Shown one piece after another: positions 33,947-44,723 of a DNA stretch of 64,000 bases; position 1 is the first letter of the stretch; every line of letters begins with the position of its first letter. The stretch comes from Phymatolithon calcareum. Lineage: Eukaryota > Rhodophyta > Florideophyceae > Hapalidiales. Location: NCBI GenBank assembly GCA_977006965.1, contig OZ345380.1, positions 1,426,001 through 1,490,000 on the forward strand. The letters run 5' to 3'. The notes below the pieces were generated by a model. That model was not told where the DNA came from and did no database searches. It saw only the letters and a program-made list of their open reading frames with translations. The position numbers and the translations under genes were made by a program.

Positions 33947-34516
33947 TCACTCACGGATCGGAGCCAGTTCTCTGACCATAACCCCTTCCTCCGGCGGCGT
34001 AACAAGGAACGGAATCTCCTCCGCATTAACCGCCTCCTTCGCCGCGCCATAATCCTGTGCCGACCTCATTTCCATCTCCCGTCGATCCAATTCAGAAGTC
34101 CTGTGCAGCAATTCATTTTCCTCGTGCGACAGCGCCGGCGCCCGTCTCACCGCCGCCACAATAAGCAGTCCCACCGCGCCGACCACGAAGAACAGCAGCG
34201 GCACCGAGCGCTGCGCGGTGCGTTCGCACGTCGCCGTCAGCGCGCCGTTGGCCGGCCGACACGTCTGTGCGAATCGCTTCGAGCACATCTCACTCGTGCA
34301 TAATGTCGCGCACTGTCGCGGGAATAATATGAATTCGTACGGACGGGCGGAACACTCCCGCCGACCGCTGCCGATTTCCCAGCAGCAACGGCACTCGCAC
34401 ATCGCGCCGGACGGGGCCGGCGCATCGGGGTCCGGCCCATCCGGCGCTGGCGCGCTTAGCGCTACAAAGGGAAGGAGGATTAGTAGCGCGAACGGCGCAC
34501 ACTGGCGTGGAGCCAT
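33947..34516 (-). CDS. Cys-rich type I membrane protein, lineage-specific
   Basis: 189 aa from an ATG. Signal peptide about 1-22 (APFALLILLPFVALSA), then a Pro/Asp/Ala-rich spacer, then a compact ectodomain with ten cysteines (CECRCC..., QCATLC, MC, TC, TC) that suggests five disulphides. One transmembrane helix lies about 110-128 (LLFFVVGAVGLLIVAAV), followed by a charged cytosolic tail of about 60 aa. No known domain is recognised. The architecture resembles a small receptor or adhesion protein. It lies 303 bp upstream of the acetyltransferase start on the same strand, so shared regulation is possible but not shown. Confidence 0.65.
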   Translation of the reverse strand: MAPRQCAPFALLILLPFVALSAPAPDGPDPDAPAPSGAMCECRCCWEIGSGRRECSARPYEFILFPRQCATLCTSEMCSKRFAQTCRPANGALTATCERTAQRSVPLLFFVVGAVGLLIVAAVRRAPALSHEENELLHRTSELDRREMEMRSAQDYGAAKEAVNAEEIPFLVTPPEEGVMVRELAPIRE

Positions 34517-36001
34517 GTGCGCGCGAGGGGCAGGAGTGACACGACGAGGCGACGACGGCGGGGGAACAGAGACGGAAGACGTGGCTGGCGTATTGAAGTT
34601 GGAGGGAAATTATCGCCACTGTGCGGTACGGCCCTAGGACGAGCGGCTTGCCGGTAAGGAGCGCATCCCAAGCAATACACAACCTTCCGACGGTGCCATG
34701 GTCTGTCTACAGTATTCATAGATGGTGGAATGGAAGGTTATCATACTGTACGTACCCTCGTTTTATTAGTGAAAATCAATACCAGGACGATATTTTACGA
34801 GGTGTTTTAGATCTCGGGATGCAAGTGGCGGTTCGTTGACAATGTCTTGACATGCACTGCAGAAGTTGCGGCTAACCGCGCAGGCGGGCGGGCCTCCCAG
34901 TTACTACAGTACACCGATGCGGGCGTCATCTGATGGATATAGTAGTCTTGTGTTGTTTGTGAAGCGCATGCCACTTTTTTAAATCGTGCCCTACGTTCAC
35001 TACTGTAGCTGAGAAGCCTGCAGTATCTCCACCATGTTTTCAGACTCTGCTTGTTTGTGCGGGACCATTATATCGGGCGCTGCGGACAAGCTGTGTGGGG
35101 AAATAAGCTGCAAGGCGTGTTTTACGCATAGTACAGAACAAACGAGTGCATTGTGCTGTTTGCATCCAGCATGTTGCGCAGGAGTTGCTGAGCTAATTCG
35201 AGCCTTCATTGGCAAGAATCGTTTCATATGCTCGTCGGAATGCTGCTTTGCAAACTATTTATGTTGTGCATCACAAAAAACTTTCATGGCACTACAGTAG
35301 GACCCGTTGTTTCTGTCGGTGTCGAAAAGGCCTCTTTCTTAATTCTTGGACTGCCAAACTTCCAAGAGTTGCGCAAGAATGTCTTCGAAAACGTGCGGTT
35401 TGAAACCAGGTTGACTACTTAATCAGCTCACCGGCCGGTACTCAAAACACACTGACGAGAGTTTTGCTGGGGAGGCACAACATGAAACTGTTTGCTTCTC
35501 AGGATGTGATTCAAATTGTATGACTACTGTACTGTACTGTTCCAGGGCCACGGAGATCTCCTGGATCTGATAGAGAAGAAAGAAACAAAGAACATACGTT
35601 ACTCTTTTCGAAGAGTATCATTCACCTTCGTTCGATCGTGGTGCAATGCAGAAAAGCACTGCATCCCTTGATTGTTTGCGTAAATGCGGTATGAAGGGAT
35701 ATAAGTACTCGTGCGGGACTACTGTACTTGTCCCTGCAGCACAAAACACGCCACGGTACATGCATGCCAATTGGATACTACAGTATCTCTTGGAGAACAA
35801 ACAAACAGGCCCTCGCCACAAACAATCTTCAATGTTCGTTTGCAACCTACCAGAGACAGGAAAGTAAGATGCACGACAGACAATAAGCTGTGCTATTGCG
35901 CACGCAATTTCTGTTAGCCCTTGTCAGACAGACGAATTCTACACTTCTACGTTGTACATACAAAGCCCTCCTCTTCAGGAACATTTCACATTTCCTTTGT
36001 C
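34517..36001. other. 1.5-kb intergenic region rich in TACTGTA words
   Basis: No convincing ORF. TACTGTA or its complement occurs at 34905, 35001, 35293, 35525 (overlapping repeats), 35720 and 35779. See the finding on this motif. Confidence 0.5.
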
Positions 36002-37213
36002 TTAGTCATCAGAATTAGAAGCGCTCTTCTGCGATTCAGCCAGCGCTTTAGCACTTTCAATATTGTATGCCGCAGTGATTGCATCGGTAAATTTCTTCGT
36101 CTCCCTCTCCAACTCCGCTTCTTCTTTCTTCTCCCTCTCGATAATTTCTGACTTAATATCCTCCTCACTTCTTTCCGCCTCCTCCTTCTTAATTATTGCC
36201 TTTCTCTTCGCCTCCTCCTGAACCTCCTCGACAGACACGTTGAGCATCTTCGCCACAACCTTGTCCATATCAAGTTCAAACTTTCGACAAGGATCCGTCT
36301 GCCGCAAAATCTCTTCCTCCCGTGCTGTATCCGCATGTATCCTATCAATCGCCACCTGCCGAGCCATTAATTCATAGAACCTCGCTGCACGCTCCGGACC
36401 CCTTCCATCCGGATCATCACGGAAAGCGGCCACATATTCATCGCTCCCTTTCTTAACCCTTTCCCATGCCTTCTTATCCACCGCTTCCACTGCCTTGCGC
36501 ATGTTTGTCATTGCACGCACAAGATGCTCCACATCAATGGTGGCATACTCGATCATCTCCTTCGTCAACGGTCTCCTCTTCCAGTACAGCTCATCACTCT
36601 GCATAGCCCCCTTGACTACAGTCTTCACGCCCAGCTCATCATCGGAAAGCGCAGCAAACCGCTTGAGAATCGCACGCAGTCCGACAGGAAGTCCACGACC
36701 TTGACCCTTGATCGCCCGCCACTCCCCGAAGGCGACTTGCGTGTCCACAACGGGCGATATGCGCACCTTGTATTGATGCCACAGCGCGTCAGAGTCATGT
36801 CGACAGTCGTGGGCGACTTTAACTGTCGCCTTCCTTTCAAGTAACTCACGCAGCCCGCCATCCTCAAACATCTCTTTCCCCTCTGCACCACCAACGTCAA
36901 AGATAAACACGCCGGTGGGACAGCTTGCCTGCACGAGCTCAAGGGCACCCGTGCGCGAGAGTAACACACCCTCGCAGTCGACGCCGATCTCAGCATGCTT
37001 CTTCAGTTCGCGCACCGCAGAACGGGATTCAACGACTGTAGACACGACTGTCACGCGCGTCAAGCGCTGGTTTCGGCGGTTATGGGAGCGCTGAGCGCGC
37101 CGATTGGCCGCTGGGGACGGCACCGCATCTGACGGGCGCGCCACCGACGGCGCCGCAGACTCGGACTCTAGCGAGGCATAGCGAGACCCGAGCGCTGGAG
37201 GCAGCGGCGGCAT
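36002..37213 (-). CDS. DEDDy 3'-5' exonuclease-domain protein (EXD1/RNase D-like)
   Basis: 403 aa from the ATG at 37213 (an in-frame GTG lies 15 nt upstream). A basic, disordered N-terminus of about 60 aa is followed by a DEDDy exonuclease domain about 65-235. Exo I is IGVDCEG (Asp-x-Glu near residues 79-81), Exo II VAHDCRHDSDAL, Exo III EYATIDVEHL, so all catalytic acidic residues and the Tyr are present. The C-terminal 120 residues are a Lys/Glu-rich coiled coil. Related proteins degrade or bind RNA 3' ends; the EXD1-like branch lacks an HRDC domain, as here. The RNA target is unknown. The start is 566 bp from the divergent TIC110 start. Confidence 0.82.
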   Translation of the reverse strand: MPPLPPALGSRYASLESESAAPSVARPSDAVPSPAANRRAQRSHNRRNQRLTRVTVVSTVVESRSAVRELKKHAEIGVDCEGVLLSRTGALELVQASCPTGVFIFDVGGAEGKEMFEDGGLRELLERKATVKVAHDCRHDSDALWHQYKVRISPVVDTQVAFGEWRAIKGQGRGLPVGLRAILKRFAALSDDELGVKTVVKGAMQSDELYWKRRPLTKEMIEYATIDVEHLVRAMTNMRKAVEAVDKKAWERVKKGSDEYVAAFRDDPDGRGPERAARFYELMARQVAIDRIHADTAREEEILRQTDPCRKFELDMDKVVAKMLNVSVEEVQEEAKRKAIIKKEEAERSEEDIKSEIIEREKKEEAELERETKKFTDAITAAYNIESAKALAESQKSASNSDD

Positions 37214-37779
37214 TGCGACTCGGCCCACGTCTCGGAGAGCGTCTTGGGGAAGTTAGATCTGCCGGTGGGTCGGGTCCCCTGCAACTATTCCGGACTATAT
37301 TCGACGCACAGACAGTAACTGTTCACCTCACCCGGCCATGAATCGAGTGATCAGTATGATAAGACAAGAATGAGCACAGAACTAAATCGATTATATTTTG
37401 ATGCCGATGGTTTGATACTATTCAATTGATCAAAGGCTTGCACTGCATACAAAAGTTTCAAAAGCTGTCAAATATTCAAAATATCTATTGAAAGTGTGCC
37501 AATTAAATGGCTTAGAATGTGAAAAGCGACCAATTATTCAGCCTGTATAACAACACAGTTTGAGCTCGCGTCGAAATTGCCACTCTCTGTAAGGACCAAT
37601 TGTCTGCACTGTATGACACGCAATTTTGGAGCTCGCGTCCTATTTCACCGAGATTGAAAACCTATGATCCACAACAGCTTTGCAGCTCAACACAGTCACC
37701 GTCCGCAGCCGTCGCGGTGGAAAAGAAGGTCCCTCTCTTTCAACCGTGTCGGTCGGCAGCAGCACGAGTGTCGTCCAGG

Positions 37780-40700
37780 ATGAGCGCTTCATCGCAATGG
37801 GCGTTCTGCGGAAGCACCGCGCTTCCACTGCGAGGGGCTGCCCATTTTAGGGGTCGCGACCGATTTCAATGCTCTAAGAAGAGAGACCGAGCTGTCGTGC
37901 GTGCAAGTACGGCCGACGAGGCACAATCTCGCGTCGATCAGACTGTTGGAAGCGGCATTGACGTCTCTTTTGGTGCGTTAGCACCTACCGTGCGCAGATT
38001 GGTCGCCACGGCAGCGGTAATTAGCGCCGGCGCTGTAGCATTCGTCGCATCACCCAAACGGGTGGCCCCGTTTGCAGCCGGTGCGTCCGGCGTTGCTGTC
38101 GTCGCTGTAGGGGCGACAACGCTTCGAAAGGGACCTGAGAAGGCTGCACGACGGGCGCTCGCAAAGGCCATCGCGGAGAAGGGTGATGCCCGCTCTGCGG
38201 TTGCGGCAATCCCGAAATCGTTTGGAGTCTCGGTTGACGCCTTCGAAGCTATGAAGCAAAATATGTACCAGACGTACCTTGAAGCAATGTTTGAGAAACC
38301 TGAGGTCCACTACAGTGAAGTTGCGGAGCTCACGGATTTGAAATATGCGCTCCAATTGGCAGGCCCTGCTGTTGGTGACGCACACTTTGAGGCTGCACGC
38401 GCTTTCTATCGGAGTAACGTGGTCTTTTTAGATTTGGAGGAGGGTGATCCAGACCGAGACTTGTCGCAGGCGAAGCTTGACAAGGTTATTTTCCTGTCAG
38501 ATAGGATGTTTGCTGATAAGGATACAGAAGAGGCCTATGCATACGAGCGATCTCGCATCTGCCGCTTCTTTACATTCACGCCTGAACAATACGACGAACG
38601 TTTCGCACATATCGCACTGCCATTTTACAGAGACGTCGTAAACCGGGCGACGACTGATTCTTCAGTTTCGAAAGAAGATCTTCTTGCTGCGCAAGCCGCT
38701 CTAGGTGTGCAGGACCGCGACGCAGAAGTTATTCGCAGTGATTGTTATTCGTGGACTGTCGAGCAATTGGTCCAAGAAAAGGGAAAACTTGACTCCTCAG
38801 ATAATGAAAAATTGGCGCACTTGAGAGGTGTACTTGCAATTGACGAAGAGCGCGCTTCTTCAACGCTCAAGTCTCTCGCAGAGCCGGTTTATCGACTCGC
38901 AATTAATAGCGCGCTGGATTCCATTGGAACCGACCAGGAATCTTACGCAAGCGTATACGGCAAATTGGCGTTGCGACAAACAGAGCTCGGGCTTCCAGCG
39001 GACGCTGCGAGAGCCACATTGGCAAAGGAAGTGTCACTGCGAGCGAACGAAATTGTCAAGAAGGCCAGCAAATACTTGCGCGTGCAAAATATGAATGGCT
39101 GTGTTACTCAAGTCAAGGAACTTCTTGACTTTTCCGACAAAGTTGTCAACCTGGTGCACGTCTCCGAGGAGAATAAGCGGGAGGATACCGCTGCCCTCAA
39201 GGAGTACATGCTCGATGTAGGCCATACTCTGTCGAGGACAGAACCGCAGCAAATGTACCGCATTTTCTTATCTGATTGCCTCACGGATCGAAAAATTGAT
39301 GAAACTGAGGAAACGCAACTTCGTCGACTACGGACCATTTTCAACTTGAAAGAAGAGGATGCTCAAAATGCATTCAAGTCAGCCGCAGGTCCCGTATATA
39401 AGAAGCTTTTGGTGGATGCGCTCGCGGCGAACAAGTTTGACGACGCAACGAAGGCAAGCATCGAGAAAGTGCGCAAAGACTTGGCTTTGCCAGCAGGAAC
39501 ATCGAAGAGTATATGTGTCGATTTGTACCGAAATCGTTTGCGAGACGTCACCGAAGGGAACCGTATCTTGCAAGAGCATGAAGCACAGGAATTATTCGTG
39601 GTCAGAGAGTTTATGGATCTTTCAATGCAAGACACTGCCGAAGTGCATAAGGCTGTGATGGGACCTATTTATGAACAATCAGTTATGGAGGCGATGGGAC
39701 CCACTGGGATACTTCTGGATGATTACAGGTTTGGCCTGGAACGTCTGCGTGATCGGCTGTGTTTGACCAAGGAGGATGCAGATGGAGTTTTCAATCGTGT
39801 GGTCAAACAAAGAATGAAAATGTACGTCGACAGGGCACTGAATCAGCTTGAGAAGCGGAGTACTTTCCGCGGTCAGCACGAATCGCGTGATGTTGGAGAT
39901 GACCCGAATATCAAGCGGGCAGGCGCCACGTTAGGAATTGACGCTGGTGGACTGCCGATTGAGCTGTCAAGTCTTGTGGATTTCTATGTGCGGAATAAGC
40001 TGATTGTGGAAGAGGAGGTTGAAGTTGATGGTGAAAAGCGAACGATTACGAAGTATCCAATTACGCTGCGAGGAGATATTCCGCCGAAGGTGTACAACGA
40101 ACTTTATAAGCAATACGTGGTACAATGTTTCAGTGCAAGCTCGCGCGGTGAGAAGCAGCGATTGTTTGCGGCACTGGACCAACTGGGGTCTATTCTGGGA
40201 ATGACGGAAGACGAGGTTGCTGCCATTCATGCAAACATTGGAAGCTTAATCTACAAAAACTATGTGAGTCAGGCACTTTTGAAGGGTCCTATTGACACGA
40301 AGGATCTTGAATTCCTTGAGAATATTAAGAAGATGCTCAGTATGAAGGAGGAACAATGCGCGACAATCATGAAAGATGCAAAGAACTCGCGAGTATCTGT
40401 GCTGCTTGAACAGATCTTCAACCAGCCTAAGGTACTTCCAGAATCTGTGAAGAAGATGAGAGAGACAGCAAAACTGCTCGAGGTGGATATTGTCAAGGAT
40501 TTGGCCATCACAGAAGAGCAGCGTAGCCGTCTGTTTGGCGTCGAGATTGACGCGGCCATCGATCGTGGTGAGCTGTCTGCGGACAACCAGACTCTTGTTC
40601 CAGTAGTCCAAGCCGGTCTCCAGGTGAGCGACGAGAAGGCAAAGGAGGTGCTGCTCAGCTGCATTCAGCGCCGGTCGTTGAGCCACCTCGTGCAAGCGGC

Positions 40701-40950
40701 TGCAAGTCTTCGGCAAGAGCGAAGCGAGACTGCGGTGGCGGAGCTGCGAACTATGCTACGGTTTGGAAAGCTGCTACCGACCAAGGTCATCGCGCCGGCT
40801 GTGTCACTGAATGAAAAACAAGAACTGTTTTTGCTCTTCCAGGCGTTTATTATCACCGATGGGGCTATGTCGGAGGCGGCAAAGGCGGACATCGACCTTT
40901 TGAAGACTATGTTTGGGTTTTCGGATGCTGACCTTGCCGCTGTCGTATGA
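37780..40950 (+). CDS. TIC110: Tic110, plastid inner-envelope import protein
   Basis: 1056 aa from the first ATG in frame; the reading frame extends upstream to 37600 without an ATG. An N-terminal plastid transit peptide (about 1-50, Ser/Arg-rich, few acidic residues, phenylalanine near the start) leads to two hydrophobic helices (about 69-117, VATAAVISAGAVAFVA and GASGVAVVAVGATT). The rest is a long, soluble, almost all-helical region, as in Tic110, where it forms a HEAT-like stromal scaffold. Repeated motifs such as GPAVGDAHFEAARAFYR and AAGPVYKKLL fit the family. It is a core TIC component at the stromal face, binding transit peptides and recruiting chaperones. Length matches the roughly 1000-aa family norm. 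AATAAA lies at 41140, about 190 nt after the stop. Its presence shows a primary plastid. Confidence 0.9.
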   Translation: MSASSQWAFCGSTALPLRGAAHFRGRDRFQCSKKRDRAVVRASTADEAQSRVDQTVGSGIDVSFGALAPTVRRLVATAAVISAGAVAFVASPKRVAPFAAGASGVAVVAVGATTLRKGPEKAARRALAKAIAEKGDARSAVAAIPKSFGVSVDAFEAMKQNMYQTYLEAMFEKPEVHYSEVAELTDLKYALQLAGPAVGDAHFEAARAFYRSNVVFLDLEEGDPDRDLSQAKLDKVIFLSDRMFADKDTEEAYAYERSRICRFFTFTPEQYDERFAHIALPFYRDVVNRATTDSSVSKEDLLAAQAALGVQDRDAEVIRSDCYSWTVEQLVQEKGKLDSSDNEKLAHLRGVLAIDEERASSTLKSLAEPVYRLAINSALDSIGTDQESYASVYGKLALRQTELGLPADAARATLAKEVSLRANEIVKKASKYLRVQNMNGCVTQVKELLDFSDKVVNLVHVSEENKREDTAALKEYMLDVGHTLSRTEPQQMYRIFLSDCLTDRKIDETEETQLRRLRTIFNLKEEDAQNAFKSAAGPVYKKLLVDALAANKFDDATKASIEKVRKDLALPAGTSKSICVDLYRNRLRDVTEGNRILQEHEAQELFVVREFMDLSMQDTAEVHKAVMGPIYEQSVMEAMGPTGILLDDYRFGLERLRDRLCLTKEDADGVFNRVVKQRMKMYVDRALNQLEKRSTFRGQHESRDVGDDPNIKRAGATLGIDAGGLPIELSSLVDFYVRNKLIVEEEVEVDGEKRTITKYPITLRGDIPPKVYNELYKQYVVQCFSASSRGEKQRLFAALDQLGSILGMTEDEVAAIHANIGSLIYKNYVSQALLKGPIDTKDLEFLENIKKMLSMKEEQCATIMKDAKNSRVSVLLEQIFNQPKVLPESVKKMRETAKLLEVDIVKDLAITEEQRSRLFGVEIDAAIDRGELSADNQTLVPVVQAGLQVSDEKAKEVLLSCIQRRSLSHLVQAAASLRQERSETAVAELRTMLRFGKLLPTKVIAPAVSLNEKQELFLLFQAFIITDGAMSEAAKADIDLLKTMFGFSDADLAAVV

Positions 40951-41571
40951 ATGGATCGCGTTCGATGTCGTGCGTGTAACTTTGTATATCGGTAACTCAT
41001 GTTTGTATTGCAAGTTGCATACTATCGCTGTGAAGGATAGGGGATACTGTGTGTGGTTGTTGGGAACCAGGCACGGTGAGTGTGCTAGATTGTTCAGCGC
41101 ATGACCTGTCTCACACTCAAGTGGAATACCTCCAATATGAATAAACTTCGACACAGACAGACTCTGTGTCGACTCTTTGGGGCTTGAAATTGTGTTTCAG
41201 GGAACACGAAAGCTTTGGTGCTTCACGGAAAAGCTTAGAGGATCAAAACTTGGATGAGACTGCCTGCACCCTGCGACTATTGCTTTCGGACAAACTGATG
41301 CTATGCGAGGTGCACAAGCAGTCCCTCCCGGGCGCTATCCAAAGACCACAGCGCTTCAACAAGTACCAAATCTGGCACTTGGGCGAATCTTTGTCAACGT
41401 CGAGAGTCAATTAGAACTTGATGCTCAACAAGCATAGACTTCAAAATCGTACTACTGGAGAGCTCTAAGCCAAGGCGTAACCGCCCGTTTAGAGCTATTC
41501 TGCGGACTGACCTTCATCGCATGGTGCGCACGCTGCTGACTGGTCGCAATCGAACCATCGATGTCAACCAT
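40951..41571. other. Intergenic between convergent TIC110 and the FANCE-like gene
   Basis: 621 bp with the TIC110 poly(A) signal at 41140-41145 and no recognisable gene. Confidence 0.5.
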
Positions 41572-42648
41572 TCACAGCGCCTCCCCCTCCTTCGGAAGCA
41601 GCGCCACCGCCCGCTTCGCAAGAAACACAGTCGACTGTCCCGCAACGTTTCGAATCACATCTGCATACCGCTCCTTAACGCCCGGGACGTCGCGCACAGC
41701 GGCAAGCAGCAGTTTGCCAAACCGCAAACTTCCCTCAAGACCCGCCACATTGCGCTCCAACCCACGCGCAACATTCTCCGCAACCCCATCCTCACCCTTA
41801 CACCGCGCCACAAGCGCCTCGACGACGCGCACATCATGCTCGCCCCACCGCGCACCCGCCACTTCCCCCAGGGCCGCGGCGGCGTTCCTCGCGTCCAATC
41901 GACCCGCCACACGCGCCAATGCCTCCGCTGCAGGCGGTCCGGCGCCCACGCCCGCAAACAGCTCTCTCGAGGCGCGCGGATGCATGTCGGCGAGCGCCTC
42001 CAGGGCGACAATGAGGTCGCGCGACGCCGCCGCACGCAGCCCGCTCAGGAGCGTCACGACGGGCCCGGACGCAACCGCCGACACGAACGAAGTGCTGCTC
42101 TGCGAGACGGCGCGTAGTAACGCTGCCGCGGCGACGGGGCTGATGGTGGGGGGGAAGAGGAGGGAGGCGGCGACGGAAGGGGTGTGATGCACGGAGAGGG
42201 CACGTAATGAGTCCTCGGGAACGGCTGTGTGCGCGGCGTCCTGCGCCCAGCGCCGCAGTGAGGACGCGTGGATGCGGAGGGCGGCGTCGTCTGCGCGTTT
42301 CTTTTCGGCGTTTTCGGAGGTGGGCGCATTCTCCGTGGATTTTGCACCTTCCCCGAGATTTGCTTGTGGACGCGCAGAGATTCGGGCACACGACGCAGCC
42401 GCAGACGCGGGAACTGAAAGCGTGGGTTCTGTAGGTGGAGCGTCTGGGATGGCGAAGTCACCGATCTCAAGCACGCGCATCGCGGCCGCCAGGTTGCGGC
42501 GAGAGCGTTTGGGAAGCGGGGCTCGATTCGGCGGCGCGGCAAGATCTGTCGGTCGGGCACGCTTAAGGGCGATACGGACTGCAGCGACAGGCGTGGGCGC
42601 GGCCGCCACGGCCGCCCATACTGCACTGAGGCCGTGCGCAAGCGCCAT
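41572..42648 (-). CDS. Putative FANCE-like (Fanconi anaemia group E) protein
   Basis: 358 aa, single exon, GC-rich and Ala-rich. The N-terminal half is low-complexity (Ala/Pro) with a basic patch (KRSRRN). From about residue 150 onward it is all helical, with repeated LL...AL...A patterns. The end reads SLRFGKLLLAAVRDV...VIRNVAGQSTVFLAKRAVALL. This resembles the last helices of FANCE (FxxLLxxxL...TxFLxKxxxxxL), a Fanconi core-complex subunit that docks FANCD2 for DNA interstrand-crosslink repair. The assignment rests on this C-terminal pattern only; an unrelated helical-repeat protein is possible. It is divergent from DRG1 (344 bp between start codons). Confidence 0.45.
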   Translation of the reverse strand: MALAHGLSAVWAAVAAAPTPVAAVRIALKRARPTDLAAPPNRAPLPKRSRRNLAAAMRVLEIGDFAIPDAPPTEPTLSVPASAAASCARISARPQANLGEGAKSTENAPTSENAEKKRADDAALRIHASSLRRWAQDAAHTAVPEDSLRALSVHHTPSVAASLLFPPTISPVAAAALLRAVSQSSTSFVSAVASGPVVTLLSGLRAAASRDLIVALEALADMHPRASRELFAGVGAGPPAAEALARVAGRLDARNAAAALGEVAGARWGEHDVRVVEALVARCKGEDGVAENVARGLERNVAGLEGSLRFGKLLLAAVRDVPGVKERYADVIRNVAGQSTVFLAKRAVALLPKEGEAL

Positions 42649-42992
42649 TGACAGGCATGGGCATCGCGGAAGTTAACAGGAGATTGATTGTTCCGAGTAC
42701 GCTGGTGTGGAGAGGGGGATCGTTATTGATATGTAAATATTAGCATATTACTTTCTTATGGATGCATATTCTTACGGATTATGCTTTTATGGGCTATGAG
42801 TTGCAGACTATGTCCACACGAGTGACAAAATTTTCGACCCGTATTCTTGTAGTTTCAAGGACGTACTGGAATGCACAAGGTGGACGAAGTGACCTTGATC
42901 CCGGCTCAAAAGGCTGCCTGCATCTGAAGTTGACCCAGTTGCCTATCTGCATTTTGAGCCCGTGCCCCAGTGGGCGCGTCAAGGTTTCCATC

Positions 42993-44385
42993 ATGGGTAT
43001 CCAAGAACGTATCAAGGAGATCGAGTTTGAAATGGGTCGCACCCAGAAGAACAAAGCCACGGAAGGAGTACGCATAACAAAGCGCATCACCTCCAGCAAT
43101 TTGTCAAACAGTACAGCCTTGCTAACGTCGGGAACCATTTATTTTTCAAACTAGCATCTGGGCATTCTTAAAGCAAAACTAGCAAAGCTGCGTCGTGAGC
43201 TTATCGAAGGCCCTAAGTCAGGTGGAAACGTAATGTCTATTCATTTCTATCATCTTCTGCATCTGACTCATTACTGACTTTGGCGGTCAGACTTGGCGAT
43301 GACGTTGTTTCTGGGCGAATGCGAGAATAGTCAACAGAGCGACAATTCGAAGTTGTCAAATACGGCGATGCACGTGTCGCCTTGGTCGGCTTTCCATCAG
43401 TGGGAAAATCCACATTTCTGAGCACGGTCACGAAAACAAAAAGCGAAGCTGCCAACTGTACGTCGCTTCCTGAGCGTTGCTGACTGCAAAACGCGACGAG
43501 TGCCGAATCGGTCACTGTTACTGACCTGCGATGTATGTTCTGCGGTTGTTGTGTGCACGTTCAGACGAATTCACAACCTTGACATGCATTCCAGGAATTC
43601 TAGAGCATAAGGGAGCGACCATTCAATTGCTCGATTTGCCTGGAATCATTGAAGGAGCATCGGAAGGTAAGGGTCGTGGTCGACAAGTTATCGCCGTCGC
43701 TCGGTCTGCAGATTTAATCATACTCATGCTCGACGCGACAAAATCTGACGTACAGCGCGCCCTGTTGGCGAAGGAGCTGGAAGCGGTGGGCATTCGATTG
43801 AACAAGTCACCTCCAGACGTTTATTTCAAACAAAAGAAATCAGGTGGTATTGCGTACACGGCCACAGTACCACTGACCCATTTATCGGACAAAGTGGTAA
43901 GCTTGATTTTGAAGGAGTACAAGGTGCATAACGCAGACCTCATTATTCGTGAGGATATCACTGTGGACCAGCTCATTGACAAAATTGAAGGAAATCGGCA
44001 GTACATCCGCTGTCTGAACGTGTACAACAAGATTGATGCGGTTTCATTAGAAGAAGTTGATCGTCTTTCTCGTGAGCCCTGTTCTGTTGTCGTGTCTTGC
44101 AATATGAACTTGAATCTCGACTACCTCATTGACCGCATGTGGGATTTTTTGCAATTGTGTCGCGTATACACGAAGAAGCCGGGATCGCCGCCAGACTTTT
44201 CAGATCCGCTTGTGCTGCGCGGTGGAAGCACAGTTGAAGATGCGTGTCGAGCTATTCATCGGTCTATGGTCGATCAGTTTCGGCATGCTCTCGTGTGGGG
44301 CCGATCCACCAAGCATGATCCGCAGCGAGTAGGACTTTCGCATCAACTCAATGATGAGGATGTGATTCAAATTTTTACAAAGTAA
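42993..44385 (+). CDS. DRG1: DRG1-type developmentally regulated GTP-binding protein
   Basis: Four exons: 42993-43067, 43155-43229, 43331-43457 and 43565-44385. Introns are 87, 101 and 107 nt (donors GTACGC, GTAATG, GTACGT; acceptors CTAG, ATAG, TCAG). The spliced product is 365 aa, matching DRG1 (about 367). The N-terminal helix ([20 protein letters not shown]) and [16 protein letters not shown] are followed by the OBG-type G domain: G1 [10 protein letters not shown]2 [11 protein letters not shown]3 DLPGIIEG, G4 NKID. A TGS domain closes the protein ([15 protein letters not shown]...[15 protein letters not shown]). DRG1 is a cytosolic GTPase linked to stalled ribosomes in translation, usually with a DFRP partner. 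The position of intron 2's acceptor was chosen by frame and is the least certain. It is convergent with dapL (338 bp). Confidence 0.93.
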
Positions 44386-44723
44386 GGAGCACTGCAAAAA
44401 TTGTTAACGAAAGCTTTATTTTAACTCCATGTAGCGCGTAACGCCTCGTTAAATAGAATATCCGTGCATTTGGCGAGTTAACATTGATCAAGGACCAACC
44501 CACCCCACATGCTTGCGTAATTCGTGCATCAAAAGAATGGTGCAAATTCCCCAAAATGGTTGAGTTTTCCAGCTGAGAGTAAGGGTACTGATTGATTTGG
44601 GCCATCAACGGGCAAAGTTGACAACTACAAATACTGCACGTCGCTGGTGCAAGCGCTGCTTTCGAAAGCTATTCTATGCACCAAATTTTATCCACGACTA
44701 CCTACAGTAGTTCTCAAAATGCA
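44386..44723. other. Convergent intergenic DRG1/dapL
   Basis: 338 bp without a gene. A TACAGTA word lies 15 bp past the dapL stop. Confidence 0.5.

Noticed and set aside
41561-42187. Plus-strand ORFs opposite the FANCE-like gene
   Set aside because: GC-rich antisense frames; the minus strand has the better start and helical pattern.
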